The position numbers and the translations under genes are program-made. The notes beneath the pieces were generated by a model. It saw only the letters and a list, made by a program, of their open reading frames with translations, was not told the origin of the DNA and searched no databases. From the NCBI RefSeq assembly GCF_003437535.1, contig NZ_QSQT01000024.1:1-63796 (forward strand): a stretch of DNA of 63,796 nt, read 5' to 3'. The DNA comes from Phocaeicola plebeius. GTDB lineage: Bacteria; Bacteroidota; Bacteroidia; Bacteroidales; Bacteroidaceae. Positions 53,621 through 62,942 of the stretch are shown piece by piece. The stretch's first letter is position 1. Every line of letters begins with the position of its first letter.

Positions 53621-54412
53621 ATGATGACTACTGATATCTTACATACCATTGTGGCTCATAAGCGCACAGAAATTGCCCTTCAGGAAGAAGCTGTATCTCA
53701 AGACTTCCTCATCCAGCAGTTGGGCACTCCCCGTCCGTCGAAAAGTATGAAACAGGCACTGGCCGCATCGCCCTCGGGCATCATTGCGGAATTCAAACGA
53801 CGCTCTCCGTCGAAAGGAGATATTGCTCCACAGGCAGACCCGACCGTCATCGTCCCCGGCTATGAGCGTGCTGGTGCTTCCGGCATCTCCGTACTGACCG
53901 ACCCGAAATTCTTTGGCGGCAACCTGAAAGATTTGCAGGCCGTCCGCCCGCTGACACACCTTCCGGTGCTGCGAAAAGATTTTATCGTCAGTCCCTACCA
54001 GCTATATCAAGCCAAGCTGGCCGGTGCAGATGTGGTGCTTCTGATTGCGGCCGCCCTGACCGTGGACGAATGTAAAGCCCTGGGGAAATTGGCCCACCAG
54101 TTAGAGATGGAGGTCCTGCTGGAGATACACACGGAAAAGGAACTCGACTACCTGCACGAGCATGTAGACTTGATTGGAGTCAACAACCGGAACTTAGGCA
54201 CATTTCATACGGATGTGGAGAATTCGTTCCGCCTGGCCCGGAAGTTGCCGAAAGAACTGCTGTGGGTATCCGAAAGCGGCATCTCGCAACCCGACACATT
54301 CATACAACTGCGTGAAGCCGGTTTCAGGGGGTTCCTGATGGGAGAAACTTTCATGAAAACGCCTTCACCAGAAAAGGCTTTGTCAGACTTTCTTCAAGCT
54401 GTAGCCTTATGA
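53621..54412 (+). CDS. trpC: Indole-3-glycerol phosphate synthase
   Basis: TrpC closes the indole ring. The 263-residue TIM barrel has IIAEFKRRSPSKGDI (catalytic Lys, Glu), LRKDFIVSPYQLYQ (second catalytic Lys), LLEIHTEKELDYL and SESGISQPDTF. The frame stays open into trpD, but ATG 53621 (or 53624) after the trpD stop is the natural start. It overlaps trpF by four bases (ATGA), so the two are coupled but not fused. Confidence 0.95.
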   Translation: MMTTDILHTIVAHKRTEIALQEEAVSQDFLIQQLGTPRPSKSMKQALAASPSGIIAEFKRRSPSKGDIAPQADPTVIVPGYERAGASGISVLTDPKFFGGNLKDLQAVRPLTHLPVLRKDFIVSPYQLYQAKLAGADVVLLIAAALTVDECKALGKLAHQLEMEVLLEIHTEKELDYLHEHVDLIGVNNRNLGTFHTDVENSFRLARKLPKELLWVSESGISQPDTFIQLREAGFRGFLMGETFMKTPSPEKALSDFLQAVAL

Positions 54413-55032
54413 TTGTCAAAGTGTGCGGCATGAGGGAGGCGGAGAACATCCGTCAAGTGGAGCAAACAGGGGCCGACTGGATGGGATTCATCGACTACGA
54501 AGGTTCTCCCCGCTATGTAGCGGGCGTACCGGAATACCTGCCGGAGTCGGTACAGAAAGTGGGAGTGTTTGTCAATGCTTCCCTCTCGCAAATTCGGGAA
54601 AGGGTAGCAGCATGGCAACTGGATTACATTCAGCTCCACGGAAAGGAATCGCCGGAGTTTTGCCGGGAAATGCAACAGACTGGCATACGCGTCATCAAAG
54701 CCTTCGCCCTGCGTACGCCTGACGACCTGCTGACGACGGAAAGCTATGCCGCCTGCTGCGACTATTTTCTGTTCGACACTCCCTGCAACGGATACGGAGG
54801 CTCCGGCAAAAGTTTCGACTGGGAAATCCTGACACACTACCAAGGCGAGACACCTTTCCTGTTAAGCGGAGGGCTGAAACCAGAAAGCCTGGATGCGTTA
54901 CTGAAATTCAGCCACTCCCGCTGGGCTGGCATCGACCTGAACAGCGGCTTTGAACAGGCTCCCGGCCTGAAAGATGCGGCTGCCCTCTCTGACTTTATTT
55001 ACTCTTTCAAACAAAACAAGTACAACCTCTAA
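54409..55032 (+). CDS. trpF: Phosphoribosylanthranilate isomerase
   Basis: TrpF carries out the Amadori rearrangement of PRA to CdRP. The 207-residue half of the indole branch starts MIVKVCGMREAENIRQVEQT with the catalytic Cys in KVCGMR, has the LDYIQLHGKESPEF strand and ends with WAGIDLNSGFE, the second catalytic Asp. It overlaps trpC by four bases and is followed 12 bases later by trpA. Confidence 0.94.
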   Translation: MIVKVCGMREAENIRQVEQTGADWMGFIDYEGSPRYVAGVPEYLPESVQKVGVFVNASLSQIRERVAAWQLDYIQLHGKESPEFCREMQQTGIRVIKAFALRTPDDLLTTESYAACCDYFLFDTPCNGYGGSGKSFDWEILTHYQGETPFLLSGGLKPESLDALLKFSHSRWAGIDLNSGFEQAPGLKDAAALSDFIYSFKQNKYNL

Positions 55033-55044
55033 AAACTTACTGAT

Positions 55045-55824
55045 ATGAATCGCATTGACCAATTATTCCAGACACATAAAGACCACGTGCTTTCCATTTA
55101 TTTCTGTGCAGGTACCCCAACTTTGGAAGGTACTGCCGAAGTCATTCGCACCTTAGAACGGAAAGGGGTACAGATGATTGAAATCGGTATCCCGTTCAGC
55201 GACCCGATGGCCGACGGTCCTGTCATTCAGCATGCAGCCACACAAGCCCTGCGCAACGGCATGACGCTCCGCAAGCTCTTCGGCCAGCTGGAACAAATCC
55301 GTACAGATGTCCGCATTCCGCTGGTACTGATGGGCTACCTGAACCCCATCATGCAGTATGGTTTTGAGAATTTCTGCCGGCAATGTCAGGCATGCGGCAT
55401 CGACGGCGTGATTATTCCCGACCTTCCTTATAAGGATTACCTGGAAAGCTATCGGCCCATTGCACAACAATACGGCATCCACGTGATTATGCTCATCACG
55501 CCGGAAACCAGCGAAGAACGCATCCGGCAAATCGACGCGCATACCGACGGATTCATCTATATGGTATCTTCTGCGGCCGTGACGGGAGCACAAAAGGAAT
55601 TCAATGCACAGAAGCAGGCTTACTTCCAGCGTATCAAGCAAATGCAGTTGCGGAATCCACGGATGATCGGGTTCGGTATCTCCAACAAATCCACTTACGA
55701 ATCAGCAGCGGCATACGCCTCCGGATGCATCATCGGGAGCAAATTCGTGACCTTGCTCGAGGAGGAAAAAGATGCCAGAAAGGCCATCGACAAACTGTTG
55801 GAAATGCTAAAAAACGAAGGATAA
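55045..55824 (+). CDS. trpA: Tryptophan synthase alpha chain
   Basis: TrpA cleaves indole-3-glycerol phosphate to indole, which is passed to TrpB. The 259-residue TIM barrel has the catalytic Glu in MIEIGIPFSDPMADGP, the Asp in IDGVIIPDLPYKDY, and the mobile loop segment YMVSSAAVTGAQKEF. It is the last gene of the operon. The 86 bases downstream show no strong terminator; the promoter of the asparaginase gene lies there. Confidence 0.95.
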   Translation: MNRIDQLFQTHKDHVLSIYFCAGTPTLEGTAEVIRTLERKGVQMIEIGIPFSDPMADGPVIQHAATQALRNGMTLRKLFGQLEQIRTDVRIPLVLMGYLNPIMQYGFENFCRQCQACGIDGVIIPDLPYKDYLESYRPIAQQYGIHVIMLITPETSEERIRQIDAHTDGFIYMVSSAAVTGAQKEFNAQKQAYFQRIKQMQLRNPRMIGFGISNKSTYESAAAYASGCIIGSKFVTLLEEEKDARKAIDKLLEMLKNEG

Positions 55825-55879
55825 TTAATCATTCTGCTATTTTTAGCGGCTTATTCTTTCAGTCAAAGCATATTTTTGC

Positions 55880-55887
55880 TATCTTTG
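55880..55887 (+). promoter_or_regulatory. -7 box of the asparaginase gene
   Basis: TATCTTTG, 24 bases before the ATG. Confidence 0.65.
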
Positions 55888-55910
55888 TGCCAAACTAAAC
55901 GAAGCATCAA

Positions 55911-56960
55911 ATGATAAAACCAGATTATCCTTCCGTATTACTCATCTACACTGGAGGTACAATCGGTATGATTGAAAATCCGGAAACCGGTGCCTTGGAG
56001 GCATTTAACTTTGACCAACTTCAGGAGAACGTACCGGAACTGAAACGGTTCAACTACCGCATTTCCTCTTACCAGTTTAACCCTCCTATCGACTCCTCAG
56101 ACATGGAGCCGGCCTTGTGGGCCAAACTGGTCAAAATCATCCAATATAACTACGATAACTTCGACGGGTTCGTGATTCTGCACGGCACGGACACCATGGC
56201 CTATACCGCTTCCGCACTGAGCTTCATGCTGGAGAACCTGAGCAAACCGGTCATCCTTACCGGAAGCCAGCTGCCCATCGGTGTGCTACGTACAGACGGA
56301 AAGGAAAATCTGATTACTTCTATCGAAATAGCCGCTGCAAAACATCCGGACGGAACTGCCGTAGTACCGGAAGTCTGCATTTTCTTCGAGAACCACTTGT
56401 TGCGTGGAAACCGTACGACCAAGATTAATGCAGAAAACTTCAACGCGTTCCGTTCTTACAATTATCCGGCACTGGCCACGGCCGGTATCCACATCAAGTA
56501 CGAATACGACCGTATCCGGAAGGTGGATCCCAACCTGCCCATGCATGCACACTATGTCTTCGATACGAATGTGATTATCCTGACACTTTTCCCGGGTATT
56601 CAGGAAAACATCGTGCGCACGGTGCTCAACACACCCGGTCTGAAAGCGGTAGTGCTCAAGACGTACGGCTCCGGAAATGCGCCCCAGAAGCCCTGGTTCA
56701 TCCACTTGCTGGCAGAAGCTACGGCAAAGGGAATTGTCATCGTCAACATTTCACAATGCCAGACGGGTATGGTAGAAATGGCACGTTACGAAACCGGTCT
56801 GCACCTGCTCGATGCGGGTGTCATCAGCGGATATGATGCCACTGTGGAAAGCGTACTCACCAAGCTGATGTTCCTGCTCGGCCACGGTCTTACTCCCAAG
56901 GAAATACGCAGCGAAATGAACCGTTCCATAGCCGGAGAGTTTACCAAGCCCATGTTGTAA
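55911..56960 (+). CDS. ansA: Type I L-asparaginase
   Basis: The 349-residue enzyme hydrolyses asparagine to aspartate and ammonia in the cytoplasm; no signal peptide is present. Both catalytic motifs are seen: VLLIYTGGTIGMI (nucleophile Thr near 14) and GFVILHGTDTMAYTAS (Thr-Asp-Lys triad region). The C-terminal domain is normal (VLKTYGSGNAP, CQTGMVEMARYETG). It has its own promoter between the trp operon and the two-component pair. Confidence 0.93.
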   Translation: MIKPDYPSVLLIYTGGTIGMIENPETGALEAFNFDQLQENVPELKRFNYRISSYQFNPPIDSSDMEPALWAKLVKIIQYNYDNFDGFVILHGTDTMAYTASALSFMLENLSKPVILTGSQLPIGVLRTDGKENLITSIEIAAAKHPDGTAVVPEVCIFFENHLLRGNRTTKINAENFNAFRSYNYPALATAGIHIKYEYDRIRKVDPNLPMHAHYVFDTNVIILTLFPGIQENIVRTVLNTPGLKAVVLKTYGSGNAPQKPWFIHLLAEATAKGIVIVNISQCQTGMVEMARYETGLHLLDAGVISGYDATVESVLTKLMFLLGHGLTPKEIRSEMNRSIAGEFTKPML

Positions 56961-57004
56961 CCTAAATGTAACACCTATTTCATAAGGACGAAACAAGAAA
57001 GGGT

Positions 57005-57012
57005 CATCTTTG
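57005..57012 (+). promoter_or_regulatory. Weak -7 box of the two-component pair
   Basis: CATCTTTG differs from TAnnTTTG by the first base and lies 51 bases before the response-regulator ATG. Confidence 0.35.
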
Positions 57013-57063
57013 TAACGAAAACTAAATCACATTGAATTTTGTATTAATTAATAGAAAATACGC

Positions 57064-57750
57064 ATGAACGATTACCGGATTTTAGTTGTAGACGATGAAG
57101 AAGACTTGTGCGAGATTCTAAAGTTCAATCTCGAAATGGAAGGATACATGGTAGATACTGCCAATTCCGCCGAAGAAGCCTTGAAACTTGAATTGCCACG
57201 TTACAACCTGATACTGCTGGACGTGATGATGGGAGAAATTTCCGGATTCAAAATGGCCAGCATGATGAAAAAGAACAAGGATACACAGAACATTCCTATC
57301 ATTTTCATCACCGCAAAGGATACGGAAAATGATACGCTGACCGGATTCAACCTGGGAGCGGACGACTATATTTCAAAGCCTTTCTCTCTGCGTGAAGTCA
57401 TCATGAGGGTAAAGGCGGTGTTACGACGCACGGCCGGCGTACAGACTCAGGTGCCCGAACAGCTGATTTATAAAGGATTGTCTGTCAACATTCCGAAGAA
57501 AAAAGTATCCATCAACAACGAGGAAATTTCATTAACGAAAAAAGAATTTGAAATACTTCTGCTCCTGTTGCAGAACCAGGGACGCGTATTCTCCCGCGAA
57601 GACATTCTGGCGAAGGTATGGCACGATGAAGTGTATGTACTCGACCGTACGATTGATGTGAATATCACCCGCCTTCGCAAGAAAATCGGTGAATACGGTG
57701 CTTGTATCGTAACCCGTCTCGGTTATGGATACTGTTTCGAATGTGAATAA
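57064..57750 (+). CDS. OmpR/PhoB-family response regulator
   Basis: The 228-residue protein has a receiver domain (acidic pocket Asp10/Asp11, phosphorylation site Asp53 in LILLDVMMG, Lys105 in GADDYISKPF) and a C-terminal winged helix with NNEEISLTKKEFEILLLLLQ and RTIDVNITRLRKKIGEYG. It is likely activated by the histidine kinase 17 bases downstream. It resembles the RprY regulator of Bacteroides and PhoB of other bacteria; which of these it equals cannot be decided here. Confidence 0.92.
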   Translation: MNDYRILVVDDEEDLCEILKFNLEMEGYMVDTANSAEEALKLELPRYNLILLDVMMGEISGFKMASMMKKNKDTQNIPIIFITAKDTENDTLTGFNLGADDYISKPFSLREVIMRVKAVLRRTAGVQTQVPEQLIYKGLSVNIPKKKVSINNEEISLTKKEFEILLLLLQNQGRVFSREDILAKVWHDEVYVLDRTIDVNITRLRKKIGEYGACIVTRLGYGYCFECE

Positions 57751-57767
57751 ATTACGGTGGCACAATC

Positions 57768-59555
57768 ATGACAAAATTTTCTTATCGCATCCTCCCTTTC
57801 AGTCAGAGGCTGTTTCTTTCTGTCATATTCCTTTTCCTGGGATATGCAGTATGCTTCATGCTGTTTCAATACAAACGCGAAAAGGCTTATAAAATAGAAT
57901 TACTGAACACGCAGCTGCAAAACTATAACAACCAGCTGTGCGACTTTCTGGCCGATCACCACGGGGTCAACTCTGATTCCATGCAGAGCTATGTAACGAC
58001 TCACATGATGCCCAACCTGCGGGTGACGCTCATTGAGCCGTCGGGGAAAGTCGTGTACGACAATACAAATGCCAACTGGAAAAGCTTTGCCAACCACTCT
58101 TCACGCAAGGAAGTGCAAGACGCACTCATGTATGGAAGCGGCTATTCCATCAGCCGCCAGTCGGAAAGCATTCAGGGAGAGGAATATTTTTATTCCGCAC
58201 GTTATTATCCTCCCTACCGCATCATCATACGGTCTGCCCTTCCCTACAACCTGAGTCTGGCAGAACACTTGCAAGCTGACTCTGGCTACCTATGGTTTGC
58301 GCTGATTATCTGTCTGGTACTGATTTTCATCTTCTACCGCTTTACCCGGAAGCTGGGCAAGTCCATCACCAAACTGCAACAGTTTGCCATGAAAGCCGAC
58401 CGGAATGAACCGATTGACATGGACATCCTGCAAACTTTCCCCAAGAACGAACTGGGAGAGATATCACAACACATCATTAAGATATACAAACGCCTGCACC
58501 GGGCGAAAGAAGCTCTCTACATTGAGCGTGAGAAACTGATTTCGCACCTTCAGACCTCACACGAAGGACTGGGTGTCTTTACCAAAGAACGACAGGAAAT
58601 CCTGGTCAACAACCTGTTTACGCAATACATCAACAACATATCCGACCGTAATCTACGTTCTAGCAATGAAATTTTCGACATTCCGGAACTGCAGCCCATC
58701 ATTGAGTTCCTAAACCGGAACGAGGGTAATTTCAGCAAAGAGGAAAAGCGGTATGCCATGCACCTCAACAAGAACGCTCGCTCGTTCACCTTGGAGTGTA
58801 TCATCTTTCAAGATATGTCGTTCGAAATATCCATCAACGATATTACGCAAGAAGAAGAACAGGCCCATCTGAAACGTCAGCTGACTCAGAACATCGCCCA
58901 CGAGCTGAAAACGCCCGTCAGCAGCATTCAGGGATACCTGGAAACCATTATCAGCAACCCGAACATTCCGCAAGAAAATGTCCGTGTCTTCCTGGAAAGA
59001 AGCTATGCCCAGAGCAACCGTCTGACCTTCCTGCTGCGCGACATCTCTGTGCTGACCCGAATGGACGAGGCACCGGAACTGGTAGAAAAGGAACAGGTAA
59101 ACCTGAGCAAGATTGTAGAAAACATTTTGAACGAGGTGGCACTCGGTCTGGAAGAAAAGCATATTACTGTGGTGAACAAGCTCCCGTCGGAAGTCATACT
59201 GACAGGAAGCAGCTCGCTGCTCTACTCTATCTTCCGCAACCTGACCGACAATGCCATAGCCTATGCGGGTAATGACATACAAATCACCATCAACTGCTTC
59301 CGCGAGGATGAGAAATTCTACTATTTCAGTTTCTCTGATACCGGCGTGGGAGTACCCGAAGAGCACCTGAACCGCCTGTTCGAACGCTTCTATCGGGTAG
59401 ACAAGGGACGCTCACGGAAATTAGGAGGTACAGGTTTGGGACTGGCCATCGTGAAGAACGCCGTGTTGTTCCATGGCGGAACCATCTTCGCCAAGAACAT
59501 GCCGAAAGGAGGACTGGAATTTGTCTTCACACTGAAGAAGGACATACAAGGATAA
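57768..59555 (+). CDS. Sensor histidine kinase, PhoR-like
   Basis: The 595-residue kinase has two membrane helices (about 15-33 and 174-192) framing a 140-residue periplasmic sensor. A linker with a PAS-like region (about 255-360) follows, then the H box QNIAHELKTPVSS with His378, N box NLTDNAIAYAG, and G boxes FSDTGVGVPEEH and GGTGLGLAIVKN. It pairs with the regulator directly upstream. The stimulus is unknown. A link to envelope or oxidative stress would be by analogy with RprXY only. Confidence 0.92.
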   Translation: MTKFSYRILPFSQRLFLSVIFLFLGYAVCFMLFQYKREKAYKIELLNTQLQNYNNQLCDFLADHHGVNSDSMQSYVTTHMMPNLRVTLIEPSGKVVYDNTNANWKSFANHSSRKEVQDALMYGSGYSISRQSESIQGEEYFYSARYYPPYRIIIRSALPYNLSLAEHLQADSGYLWFALIICLVLIFIFYRFTRKLGKSITKLQQFAMKADRNEPIDMDILQTFPKNELGEISQHIIKIYKRLHRAKEALYIEREKLISHLQTSHEGLGVFTKERQEILVNNLFTQYINNISDRNLRSSNEIFDIPELQPIIEFLNRNEGNFSKEEKRYAMHLNKNARSFTLECIIFQDMSFEISINDITQEEEQAHLKRQLTQNIAHELKTPVSSIQGYLETIISNPNIPQENVRVFLERSYAQSNRLTFLLRDISVLTRMDEAPELVEKEQVNLSKIVENILNEVALGLEEKHITVVNKLPSEVILTGSSSLLYSIFRNLTDNAIAYAGNDIQITINCFREDEKFYYFSFSDTGVGVPEEHLNRLFERFYRVDKGRSRKLGGTGLGLAIVKNAVLFHGGTIFAKNMPKGGLEFVFTLKKDIQG

Positions 59556-59590
59556 AGCACTCCAGGCAAGACATTCTGTAATTAAAACTG

Positions 59591-59833
59591 CTACAATTTC
59601 CCCTGGTTCCAGTACTTCCTTGGCAGTACTGAGATTCTGACTTTTCCTGATATAACTAGACGTTTTTTCTTTTTATAAACTGGAACAGTAGACACTTTGC
59701 GTATTACAGCTAAGCGTTCCGGACACGCAAGAACCGGGAGCTGTTGTTTGGCAAACTGGATGCCCTTCGATGAGGCGTTCGTTTTTTTAAGGTCAATAGA
59801 GAGTTTTCCTGATTTAACCTGACTATTTTTCAA
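59591..59833 (-). CDS. Doubtful small basic ORF
   Basis: An 80-residue frame with about 20 Lys/Arg residues (SGKLSIDLKKTNASSKGIQF, then VYKKKKRLVISGKVRISVLP). There is no promoter box and no family resemblance. It lies in an AT-rich stretch of more than 850 bases (59556-60428) that otherwise holds only the leader RNA described below, so it could be chance or a gene fragment. Confidence 0.25.
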   Translation of the reverse strand: MKNSQVKSGKLSIDLKKTNASSKGIQFAKQQLPVLACPERLAVIRKVSTVPVYKKKKRLVISGKVRISVLPRKYWNQGKL

Positions 59834-60137
59834 TTAATAAACTGAGGTTACAAAGATTTTAAAAGAGACTCTATTGTTTTATCTGCCATTAAAAAGAATA
59901 TAAATGAGGGTCTCAAAATAGAAACACCAGTAAACTTATAGATTACAATGCTCGACTATTATTCATGGGTTGAGCATTTTTTATATCTCAGCCTTATCAT
60001 AATGGTAAATTCATACTATAAATACCAAATCCAAAATTAGCAGTAACTCCCCATTGTACTACTAAAAGTTTATCTTACCTCTTTAAATGGAGGGTTATAT
60101 ACGTAATCTTTGTAAGCCATAATTTAACTATATTACA

Positions 60138-60166
60138 TTGCATATCAAAGTTTTTTATTATCTTTG
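60138..60166 (+). promoter_or_regulatory. Promoter of the leader RNA and exported-protein cluster
   Basis: TTG (60138-60140) and TATCTTTG (60159-60166), 18 bases apart, fit the Bacteroides -33/-7 pair. The next start codon is 262 bases downstream, leaving a long transcribed leader. Confidence 0.75.
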
Positions 60167-60174
60167 CAAACGGA

Positions 60175-60428
60175 TGGAGCATATCTCTATCCAAGACATA
60201 TTAGAAAATGAAAGAAGCGTTATGCTTATCTTGTAAGTTAGGAACCTGAGAAATTTCAAACGTAGTACAAGGAAGGCATAGTGGTTCTCACGCTATAGCG
60301 TGGGCTGCTATTCTCATATCTGTACTACGGGTTTTCTCAGGACCTCTAACTTAAGATGTGGCATTGCAGTTCCACGCTTCGTAGTTTTACGAAATCCTCA
60401 TAGGAGCTGTAGAGGAAAAAGAGAACCT
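60175..60428 (+). ncRNA. Structured 5' leader RNA upstream of the exported-protein cluster
   Basis: Two nested-hairpin domains are seen. Domain A: TAAGTTAG (60234-60241) with CTAACTTA (60346-60353); inside it CCTGAGAAA (60245-60253) with TTTCTCAGG (60333-60341); inside that CGTAGTACA (60261-60269) with TGTACTACG (60321-60329); at the tip CACGC-TATA-GCGTG (60289-60302). Domain B: CAGTTCC (60367-60373) with GGAGCTG (60403-60409) around TTCGTA/TACGAA (60378-60383 with 60388-60393). Four collinear stems cannot be chance. It may be a cis-regulatory leader or a separate small RNA. No match to a named riboswitch is recognised. Confidence 0.8.
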
Positions 60429-61226
60429 ATGAAAAAACAATCTTCTTCAATTAAAAAAGGCATAATATGTTGCCTAAGTTTATTCTGTAGCCTCAGTATC
60501 CAAGCTCAAAAACTCGGAGATTACATTGAAATCGACAGTGTTCCCGCCTTTATCTTTTATATAGACAACACAGGAAAACATGGTCTAGCGATGTCTATGC
60601 CTGCTGTATATTCTGATATGCTAAAGAAAATAGACAAATATGTAAAAAAGGGATTAATAGACAAAAGACAGGCTGAACTATCAAAGAAAGGCAATGTGAT
60701 AGATATAAAAAACTATGAAGAATCAGGGATGCTCAAGCCTAAGAACAAACAAAAACTTTTTGAGAACCTTATTCCAAAACTAACAGAAAAAGGAGAAGAA
60801 AACGCAGCCATCATTGAAGCCTACTGCAAAGAACAGAATATTTTAATGCAAGAACATTTTCCTTGGGAATACTGGGCCTCACAATTAGGGCAAGGCTGGT
60901 TTATCCCGGGAGATTACGAACTCACTCTATTTGCCCAATTCTATTCTGGAGGAATTGGTAAAGATTACCACATGGGGATTTCTTTTTTAACAAAAAGAGG
61001 AAAAGAACTTTCTAACAATACCAGAGTGCAAGATGCACTCACCTCCGTCACATCAAAAGGAGGATTAATATCATCCACAGCAAAATATGCCGATTGTGGT
61101 TTTAGAACATTACATAGGATTCAAAAAACGATGCCCAAACTGACATATTGGTTTGAATTATTAGACAACCTAAATGGAGCTTATAAAGAATTGAACGTCC
61201 AGACATGTGCCATACATAAGTTTTAA
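60429..61226 (+). CDS. Exported protein of unknown function
   Basis: From ATG 60429 the protein has 265 residues. It starts with a signal peptide (MKKQSSSIKKGIICCLSLFC then SLSIQAQ). The mature part is mixed and contains DSVPAFIFYIDNTGKHGLAM, KKGNVIDIKNYEESGMLKPK and GWFIPGDYELTLFAQFYSGG. The style, asking whether an action is possible from a saved state, recalls Bacteroidales proteins that report on window-like text fields, but no family is certain. The open frame extends to 60300 across the structured leader; that extension is untranslated RNA. Three more exported proteins follow on the same strand. Confidence 0.75.
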   Translation: MKKQSSSIKKGIICCLSLFCSLSIQAQKLGDYIEIDSVPAFIFYIDNTGKHGLAMSMPAVYSDMLKKIDKYVKKGLIDKRQAELSKKGNVIDIKNYEESGMLKPKNKQKLFENLIPKLTEKGEENAAIIEAYCKEQNILMQEHFPWEYWASQLGQGWFIPGDYELTLFAQFYSGGIGKDYHMGISFLTKRGKELSNNTRVQDALTSVTSKGGLISSTAKYADCGFRTLHRIQKTMPKLTYWFELLDNLNGAYKELNVQTCAIHKF

Positions 61227-61276
61227 ATTAAACAATAACTAAAAGTTGTGCCCGACACGAAATAGGGTAAACAAAA

Positions 61277-61774
61277 ATGAAAACGATATTCTCTATGAAA
61301 AAGACTTACACTACTTTTTTATTTTTTCTTTTAGGAGTATTTTCAACCTCTATCTTTGCACAAAGCACTGTATATTTCTTTATAAAATCTACAGGAAATT
61401 TGACTACAACAATAAAACAAAACGGGAAGGATATCTTTGACATGACAGGACCTATAAAGAAGACCATCAAACCTTCAGGAAATATGCAGCTTCCTTTTAA
61501 TCAATACGCTCCATGTTATAGAAAGTGTATTTTTAAAAACGAAGGAAAAATACTTTTCTCAGCAGAATGTAAACACATCAACGCTGTCAATGGGAAAATA
61601 TCAACCATGGCAGGAGAAATACAGCTGAATTTAACAAGCGGGTCTACATATTATGTATCCATAACCAATAAAGGATTAAATGATATGCAGTTAAAGAATC
61701 TAACAGAAAAAGAAGCCGAAAAATTACTGAAAAATAAAAAATACGTAGCTCTCCCTGAATATATAGAACAATAA
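61277..61774 (+). CDS. Small exported protein of unknown function
   Basis: A 165-residue protein with a signal peptide (MKKTYTTFLFFLLGVFSTSI then FAQ), starting at ATG 61277 or, six codons later, 61295. The mature 135 residues look like one beta-sandwich domain with a Cys pair (APCYRKCIF) and a third Cys in SAECKHINAV. It has a charged helical end (LTEKEAEKLLKNKKYVALPE). No family is recognised. It lies 50 bases after the previous gene and 12 before the MORN protein, so co-transcription is likely. Confidence 0.7.
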   Translation: MKTIFSMKKTYTTFLFFLLGVFSTSIFAQSTVYFFIKSTGNLTTTIKQNGKDIFDMTGPIKKTIKPSGNMQLPFNQYAPCYRKCIFKNEGKILFSAECKHINAVNGKISTMAGEIQLNLTSGSTYYVSITNKGLNDMQLKNLTEKEAEKLLKNKKYVALPEYIEQ

Positions 61775-61786
61775 ATACCTGCAATT

Positions 61787-62896
61787 ATGGAAAAGAAATC
61801 ATATATTTTATTATTCTTTTCTTTCTTCCTGCTAATAAGCAACGCACAAGAAAAATCCATTAATCATATCTTCTCAAAGACATTAGAAGTAGTAAATGAA
61901 AAGAACAAAAAAGAAAGTTTCAAAGGACAAATCCTAAAAGGCAAACGAAACGGAATGGGAGTTCTTTTACAACGTAATGGAGCACTCTATATAGGAGATT
62001 TTTACAGAGATATGATATCAGGTTACGGCATGTTTATTGCTTCGGAAGATAGTTATGTAGATAATTGTGATAGCTGTACTGTGTATATCGGCAACTGGAA
62101 GAATGGAGTAAAATCCGGCTTCGGAATTTGTTATGCCAATAATGGAGATATTATTTACCAAGGACAATTCGAGAAAGACAAACCTATCTCACAGTATCCA
62201 TCCAATAATATAGACCTACAAAAATATTTTTCTTATTTTGATTTTGGTAATGGAGAATATTTCTTAGGAGAAATGGAAAAAGAAACTGCTAACGGCTACG
62301 GTATAATGGTATATGACAATGGAGACTTATGCATCGGCAATTTTAAAGAAGGAAAAAGAAATGGAATCGGGCTGTACCTTCTATATAATGGAGAATGGGA
62401 AACGATTAATTTTGAAGGTGACAACTACAATATTGTCAGCTCATCCATTAACTACCGGAACATTGACGCTAATAGAAAAGCTAATATCAAGAGCTCACTA
62501 TCTGAAGCATTCGGATATTTTGCACAGGCAGCAAACCAAACAGTCCAAATTGCAAGTGAAGTTCAGTCCATAAAAAAAGGAGAAAAGCCTTTTTCCAATA
62601 CAAGCTCAAATGTCAATATATCCGAAAATACAAATCTATCCGATGATAATATTTCCAAAGAAAAGAAATCCTCTACAGTCCCTTATTCTATATCCGCAAA
62701 TCAAAACAAAAATACTGACAGCAGGACATATGCGAATTATGATGGAATGCTGAGCAAAATGCGTTATGGAAATATGGAGTATGACGATGCCAAACGAAAA
62801 GAATATCAATCCAAGATGAGAGCATTAAGAGAAAAATGGGAGAAACGAGGAGAAAGATTCCAGCATTCAGAAAATGAAGACTGGCTCGGCAAATAA
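61787..62896 (+). CDS. Exported MORN-repeat protein
   Basis: The 369-residue protein has a signal peptide (MEKKSYILLFFSFFLLISNA, then QEK). About five MORN-type repeats follow over residues 40-205 (GKRNGMGVLLQRNGALYIGD, YIGNWKNGVKSGFGICYANN, FKEGKRNGIGLYLLYNGEWE). Residues 210-330 are low-complexity and Ser/Asn-rich, and the end is strongly charged (KEYQSKMRALREKWEKRGER). MORN repeats bind partners or membranes in many proteins; here the site of action is extracytoplasmic, which is less common. The partner is unknown, but the neighbours are the first candidates. Confidence 0.8.
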   Translation: MEKKSYILLFFSFFLLISNAQEKSINHIFSKTLEVVNEKNKKESFKGQILKGKRNGMGVLLQRNGALYIGDFYRDMISGYGMFIASEDSYVDNCDSCTVYIGNWKNGVKSGFGICYANNGDIIYQGQFEKDKPISQYPSNNIDLQKYFSYFDFGNGEYFLGEMEKETANGYGIMVYDNGDLCIGNFKEGKRNGIGLYLLYNGEWETINFEGDNYNIVSSSINYRNIDANRKANIKSSLSEAFGYFAQAANQTVQIASEVQSIKKGEKPFSNTSSNVNISENTNLSDDNISKEKKSSTVPYSISANQNKNTDSRTYANYDGMLSKMRYGNMEYDDAKRKEYQSKMRALREKWEKRGERFQHSENEDWLGK

Positions 62897-62942
62897 ACTA
62901 TAAACTTACTCAATCATATTAAACTCTAAATTAAAACAGGTC

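Noticed and set aside
60300..60428. The first 43 codons of the longer frame in front of the exported protein at 60429.
   Set aside because: They run through the stems of the leader RNA, and the signal peptide begins at the later ATG.
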